DNA of 64,000 nt, taken from Fasciola hepatica. Taxonomy: Eukaryota > Platyhelminthes > Trematoda > Plagiorchiida > Fasciolidae. Of this stretch, positions 59,257-64,000 are shown one piece after another (positions within the stretch are counted from its first letter, which is position 1; every line of letters starts with the position of its first letter). The position numbers and the translations under genes were made by a program. The notes beneath the pieces were generated by a model, which was not told the DNA's origin, ran no database searches, and was given only the letters and a program-made list of their open reading frames with translations. The stretch covers positions 28,972,501-29,036,500 of the forward strand of contig CANUEZ040000047.1 of NCBI GenBank assembly GCA_948099385.1, given 5' to 3'.

Positions 59257-59934
59257 CTCATTAGATGTATGCACCCGACTGGGTAGATTTTCAACATTTA
59301 CACCATATCTGTGGATGTAGAAAAGCGAAATCGGGAAATACGTACAAATTGTGGTGAAGTTCATCCAAGTAAACAGCTCCATAGGTCTGTGGTGAATTTC
59401 ACTGAATCAGCAAGTATATGAGCATGATACGGCAAAACAGAATTGCGATATGCAGAATTGCGCGAAAACGAATCCTTCAATTTTAATTGCACACATCCTA
59501 ATGTTACCATTATTTTTACCTCTTCTCCTACATTGTCAGACCGATTGTCACTTTGATTTCTTAGTTAGATTGCTGCTGATAAGCAGCAATGAGAGAACCG
59601 TCACAATTCAATAAACCCTAACGGTTATTCAAACTGAACAAGTTTCAATAACCCTTTTCAAATTCATAAAGTGATGATGAGAGCGCAAACGGTTTGGCGA
59701 TAAACGCCGTGCCAATGGATGAGATGCTACTTATCAGATTCTACATTAGTTGCTATTCAACCCGGGTTTTCCATAAAAAACGCTACTGAACTGACCAACA
59801 TGGCCAGTTCATTCACAATGAACAAGTTCAAGTTGGCTTATATACCGCTAACGATTCACTCCATTTACAAATGTAGCTTTATCCTATCACTCTGTAGTTG
59901 AAATAGCCACTTTGCACGCATCTATAATTTATTT

Positions 59935-60500
59935 TCCACCCCATAATCGAATCAACCTGAGCGACATTCGAATTCAGTGAATAGGTCATTTTCGCAACTC
60001 ATCCGAAGGATGAATAAACTTCTGTGTGTGTGAGCGAGAGAGATTTTCTCAATCAGACATTTGATCAGCTGGCGAGATTTTCTATGCCGATGAATCAGTT
60101 TGTGGGTAGGACGCACATGGATTTGGGGACACAGTGGTACCATTACCAATTCCCACCATGCACAGACCAGTCAATGAAGATCAATCCTGTGATAAATAGT
60201 GACCACTGCACTTATGCGGGATCGACAGCAATGTCCAACTATAAACAACGAGGCGGGCAACCAAATGAGACAGTTGGAAAAGGATGACCAACCGCGATCA
60301 GTGGACATTGACAATGTGAAACAGGTGTTAAAGTAAGGGGAGGCCATCGGGGCTGGTGGGAAAAGGACAATGATGATGGCACCGACAAATGAAGAACAAA
60401 TTCACCAATAGTTTGTGTGAAAGCCCTCGGATCAGTGAACTGGTTAACGCAGGGTGATTATTAGTTGGTGATTGCATAACTCGGAAAACGAGTGTCAGGA
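59935..60500 (+). repeat. repeat segment E, young-block copy
   Basis: Matches 34627-33960 (reverse strand). An 87-residue frame at 60024-60287 contains NQFVGRTHMDLGTQWYHYQF and PPCTDQSMK, but the other copy is shifted here, so coding is unproven. It begins within a few bases of the end of T3, while in the old block it begins about 44 bp outside the TIR of T1, in the same relative order. Confidence 0.75.
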
Positions 60501-60727
60501 CTAAACAACACAAAAAGATAGGTAAGTAACTAAATGGATTAGCCGGACGTGGAAATATGTCAATTAGGGGGCGACAAAGTGTGTGTGGGATAGAACTAAC
60601 ACGAGTGGTGACGACTATATGTAAAGAATAGTAAATTTGCATTGTACATGAAACGCGGTTCATAGATGGGTTGTCTGGTAACGTCAATGTATTGGTCGAG
60701 TATAAAAGAGTTAAAGACGTAGATAAT
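60501..60727 (+). repeat. segment linking E and foldback F
   Basis: Matches the reverse complement of about 32010-32230 (GACGACTATATGTAAAGAATA against GACGACGATATGTAAACAATA, then ATTGTACATGAAACGCGGTTCA against ATTGTACTTGGAACACTGGTTCA-like). A TATAAAAG motif is at about 60699. This continuity shows E and F are one unit and that PLE copy 3 was inserted into it in the old block. Confidence 0.65.
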
Positions 60728-61020
60728 ATTGCTTACCACCTGCAATCTTATCTGAATCGTATAGAGTGTCCATGGAAACTGAGTTCAGTTTTAGAATCCC
60801 ACGGCAGAACTGGTCGTAGGGTTCCAGTAAAAATTTATCCCATCATTCATATGCAACACCATACTATTCAACTCGAAATGAGTAGTCGGGTATTGTACAT
60901 GAATGATGGGATAAGTTTCTACTGGAACCGTACGACCAGTTCCGTCGTGCGATTCCAAGAGTGGACTTTTCATCCACGCACAGCCCATGCAATTCGAATG
61001 AGATTACAGCTGTAAACCAA
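60728..61020. repeat. foldback (long imperfect palindrome) F
   Basis: About 290 bp that pairs with itself: the left arm begins TTGCTTACCACCTGCAATCTT and the right arm, reverse complemented, begins TTGGTTTACAGCTGTAATCTC. The inner arms 60795-60857 and 60893-60957 are about 85 per cent complementary (GAACTGGTCGTA-GGTTCCAGTA, TTATCCCATCATTCAT). The open frames on both strands here are mirror images of one another and are not genes. Confidence 0.85.
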
Positions 61021-61059
61021 ATGCGGATTACCCAAGCATAGGGATGATTAAGAAAAGGG

Positions 61060-61400
61060 TTTCGGGTAAGCATACCGAATAAGCGACACTAACAGCAAAA
61101 CCGGTCTTGTGATTCTGGGGAGCTTTCTTCCTGAAATTCAGACACAACGCCATGCTACTCATTCCAAGAAATACTAACCAACACTGTCATAGAAACGATG
61201 CAAGAAGTGTGTTATAAAGTAAGTGTGTACAAATAACTAAGCACACCGGAATGTAGGCGAATCGGATACAAATGCAATCCCCTGAGTCAAAATCAAACGT
61301 TAGGCCGGTTATAGTAACCCATTAGAAATGGCCCCGAGGAGTAAGTAGAAGGGTACATATAGAGGGCACAGTGGGTGAAAGATATTTCAGCGTGGGAATT
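61060..61400 (+). pseudogene. gypsy integrase scrap, decayed (unit E-F-INT, young-block copy)
   Basis: Nucleotide match to about 31640-31400 read in reverse: CAAAACCGGTC-TGT-ATTC, TTCTTC-TGA-ATTCAGA, CTACTCATTCC-A-AAA, TAA-CAACACT-TCAT. The protein frame is lost. It is recognised only through its better-preserved partner. Confidence 0.5.
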
Positions 61401-61429
61401 TCAGCGAGTGAATTGGAAATTAGATGCAT

Positions 61430-63210
61430 TCCCAATGGATACCGAACGTTTCTGACAAAGTCAACCCTCTCTTCCGAAATAAAATCTTCCCATTGCCAAT
61501 GCGTGTGAGCAAAATATTTGAAGATCTGGAAATAGCTCTAGAAACCGCAATGATAATGACCGCGGGCCATTAGGTTCCGATTGCTGTGGGTTGGATAGGA
61601 TTTGTACTGCCGATTGCGTGCTTCGACTTTTGATAAGCATATCTTGAAACCCCATGATTCATTATGTCATCCCGGAATAACCCACATTGTTCAGTTCGTT
61701 TGTCCCAAGAACTTGCCTAATGTCAATTCACATACAGCCACATTATAAAAAGGTAGGCGAAAGCATCCTTCAAGTTTTCTGTTTTCAGGATTCGGTTGAT
61801 GGTGCGCTGAAAGCAACCCACACCACGGGTGACCCCAAAAAGTATTTACCAAAAGTGAAAAAGATTGTCCGCTGCTTCGAAATCTGTAGAGGGTTTTCCA
61901 TGTTTCGAGATTGGGACTAAATGATACATACTTTCGAGATTCAGGCTACTGTCAGCAGTGTAACGGGCGGTGTTCCTTACCATATTTTTTGTACATCGTG
62001 ATGGAAAGGCAACTGGCTGAATAGTATGGTTGGCTGTCTAACCATAGTCATTGATTATTCTCATGTTATGGTTTGCGCTTTAGGCAATCGAAACTTGGGT
62101 TCTTTATGGAGATTTCGACGGCTCAGTTGTGCCATCGTTCAAGAGGTGTTGTATCCCCTCCTTAGTGAAGCGTTTGTGCTTGAAGGAGTATCAGCGGGAT
62201 TTGGTAGCAACAGGCTTACAGACGGGAGACAGAAATGCGGACAGGGCTGGACGCCGGATTATGGGGCCAGACAGTCCGCACAATGAGAATTGGCCGTATG
62301 TTCCTCTAACTGGTACTTCAACCGTTTCATGTAACTCGAGGAAATCATGTCCGAGTAGAACCTCGGGATGTGGATTCTGCATGACTGGCAGTTTGACGTT
62401 TTCGGAGACCACATCTTGAGATCAAATTGCTACGCTGCAGTGGTCGGGGACGAAACAGGACAATGACGTCGTCACCATAGTGATTTTCAACTCACCAGGG
62501 TAAACCGATCAACCGAACTAATTGAGGACATTTTGCGATATAAGGCTATCGGAGCCACACGTATGAATCTAAGCTTGGAGTTCGACGTCATTCACACGAA
62601 CTTTGGTTGTTGCCCTGGGCAAACAAGCTAGGGCTGTCGTTGTTACGACAGAGAATATCAGGGGAGTGAGGACAGAAATATTAGAGGAAGGGGCCAGTTT
62701 TAGTTACACATGCGTTTAAATGACGTGTTTCTACAATCTTTGCAAACCAGTTCTCACGCGGTACATCTGGTGCTGAGGTGGCGAGAGCAACCACAGAAAT
62801 AACACGTAGCTTCAGGTAAAGCCAATGAGATCGGTTCGGGTCCAGTTGTTGGGGCAGGTGTAGGCTGTACATCGAGAGTGGGGCTAGATGGGTCGCGGAT
62901 CCACAAGGAAGGTTTTCAATCGCATAAGACTGTGACTGTCTTTAAGGTGGCCCAAGTGATCTAGCCATGTCGCAAACAGCCTTGAACTTCAGCAATGGTT
63001 GTTCCAACAATCTTGTTCGAATGATACTTGACTGCAGTCCAGTGATAAGTGTCTCTTGCACAGATACGCTGCGATACTCTTCGGCGGACACCGAGTGGAG
63101 ATTGCAATCATTTCCCAATCACTTGATAACCCGAAAGTACTGATCAGAGTTTTGCTCGCAATCTTGTTTACATGTTGCAAGTAGATACCGGACGAGGATG
63201 ACACACTTTA
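61430..63210 (-). pseudogene. Ty3/gypsy LTR retrotransposon remnant, gag-zinc knuckles-protease-RT
   Basis: Read downwards from 63.2 kb. The gag C-terminal part has VQETLITGLQSSIIRTRLLEQPLL with KAVCDMARSL. At 62.80-62.70 kb there are two zinc knuckles: CYFCGCSRHLSTRC (CX2CX4HX4C) and CKDCRNTSFKRMC, where His is replaced by Phe. The protease follows: the active site expected as DTGSS reads HTCGSDSLIS, and the flap-side EVLLGHDFLEL is kept (62191-62412). The RT begins with PVCKPVATKSR, FTKEGIQHLLNDGTTEPSKS (normally GIIEPS.SPW), then INDYG, TARYTADSSLNLESMYHLVP (normally FST.DL.SAYHQ.P), FEAADN and FGVTRGVGCFQRTINR. Many stops and shifts; no RNase H or integrase is visible in this orientation. 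Internal order is complete, so the family call is firm. Confidence 0.9.
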
Positions 63211-64000
63211 GGCGCACGTAAAACGACTGGAGGACTGAAATAACGCTTACGAATGTTTCGCACTCCCAGATATGATCGTAAACTGACGATGAAAGAAAAA
63301 AATGTTGAGCATATCAAAATGACCAGATTCATCGGATTGTACTCGTTTCAAAAAGACACTGAAAGTACAGGGTCCAACTTTTAGAAGCGTACTAAGCTTT
63401 GATAGTGATATCGAATTTGCTTGGTCGCAGATACCGGTCCATGGCTTTATCAGTCAAGTAAATTGATACATACGGTTCACAACAGACAATGATAGCTTTA
63501 TCAGGGAGAAAAAGATTCGGCAATAGGAATGGTACACTTTACTTGACTAATGGTAATGTACATGATGTGAGATAGCAATTGGCCCAATTTAAGATGTATT
63601 ATCAAATCAAGGTAAACACCAGGGATGATTACATGACATCAACAGTATAAGCTTTCTAAATGTATGTCAGCTCAAGTTGTGCTCAGGCAGGTGTATTCGT
63701 CAGCATAGGATTGAAAGGAATTTTAGGATTCGAAATAGCACTTCACAAATAAAATAAGCAATATAGAATAGAACAAGACTAGATGAGATTGAAATACCAG
63801 TTCAGTTGTGTTTCCAGATTTGTGAGACGAAAAACCGAGTGATATTAACAAAATATTTCATACCCATAAAGAAACATCGAAAACTAGGGCAAACTGTCTA
63901 ATTGAAAGAAAGTTCGAGAAAAAACGATCTGTGCCTTTGTCTGATAGTTGATCAACAAATGTTATTTTGGAAAGTTTGATTGTTTATTTCCAGACAAATG
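63211..64000. other. stretch with no recognisable gene
   Basis: AT-rich, possibly the decayed 5' part of the gypsy element at its left edge. No LTR pair could be identified within the window. Confidence 0.4.

Larger units (their letters stand above)
53437..59931. repeat. segmental duplication, unit 2 (interrupted by a PLE, truncated at 59931)
   Basis: Unit 2 repeats BEL RT, gene H, the AT tract and T. The offset to unit 1 changes from 4239 to about 7158 bp across the PLE at 55277-58160. Homology to unit 1 ends at 52783/59931 (CTATAATTT), after which segment E starts. Confidence 0.85.
58250..59931 (-). mobile_element. TIR-bounded element T, copy 3 (one end missing)
   Basis: Starts with the terminal repeat (58250-58385: TGTTGGTAAGATCCGTTAAT), then the terminal exon and the long insert as in T2. 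It ends at 59931, before the two 5' blocks and the far inverted repeat, where segment E begins. Relative to T2 it has several small indels and substitutions, more than the BEL part of the same duplication shows. Confidence 0.7.

Noticed and set aside
60671..61073. Overlapping open frames of 114, 65 and 69 residues on both strands
   Set aside because: They are mirror translations of the foldback F and resemble each other for that reason.

Overview
This is AT-rich eukaryotic DNA with no prokaryotic features: no operons, Shine-Dalgarno sites, rRNA, tRNA or CRISPR. It is almost entirely a graveyard of retrotransposons. The mix is CR1-like and RTE-like non-LTR elements, Ty3/gypsy and BEL/Pao LTR elements, and two kinds of Penelope-like element (PLE) with GIY-YIG endonuclease, plus long (TA)n tracts. 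That mix suggests a large metazoan genome, most likely a parasitic flatworm such as a digenean fluke. The organism assignment is an inference from element families, not from a marker gene. I found no recognisable conserved host gene.

Left part (1-29 kb): an RTE reverse transcriptase (RT) scrap (0.6-0.95 kb, +), a PLE RT scrap (3.2-3.5 kb, -), a long decayed CR1-like element (4.1-6.0 kb, -) and a second one (7.3-9.2 kb, +). A nearly full-length RTE element follows (11.8-15.1 kb, -) with an AAAGT-type 3' tail. Then come about 9.5 kb with little readable content, another CR1 piece (24.8-25.6 kb, -) and a PLE remnant with RT and GIY-YIG parts (26.3-27.5 kb, -). Several diverged non-coding repeats recur (22.7/27.6 kb, 17.6/28.5 kb).

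Middle (30-48 kb): an old block at 30.0-36.3 kb holds a decayed copy of a two-exon small-protein gene, a gypsy integrase scrap, a foldback sequence, an inserted PLE, and a 1.63-kb element with about 150-bp terminal inverted repeats (TIRs). Beyond it lie a tRNA-type SINE (37.1 kb), two candidate host exons (40.1 and 46.8 kb), long (TA)n tracts, two CR1 pieces (42.5-43.1 kb, -; 44.3-45.0 kb, +) and a second-lineage PLE endonuclease (45.8-46.3 kb, -).

Right part (48-64 kb): a BEL/Pao remnant starts at 48.4 kb. From about 49.20 kb a unit of about 4.24 kb (BEL RT, small Cys-rich secreted-protein gene, (TA)n, TIR element) is repeated from about 53.44 kb. The second copy carries a young PLE (55.28-58.16 kb) inserted in its (TA)n tract and flanked by about 153-bp near-identical direct repeats (pseudo-LTRs). 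It is truncated at 59.93 kb, where the same E/foldback/integrase unit seen in the old block begins. A gypsy gag-zinc knuckle-protease-RT remnant (61.4-63.2 kb, -) ends the window.

The most interesting items are: (1) a three-copy family of a small, intron-containing, signal-peptide-bearing Cys-rich protein gene; (2) a three-copy TIR-bounded element with a conserved terminal exon of unknown function; and (3) the duplication, inversion and insertion history that links the 30-36 kb and 50-61 kb blocks.
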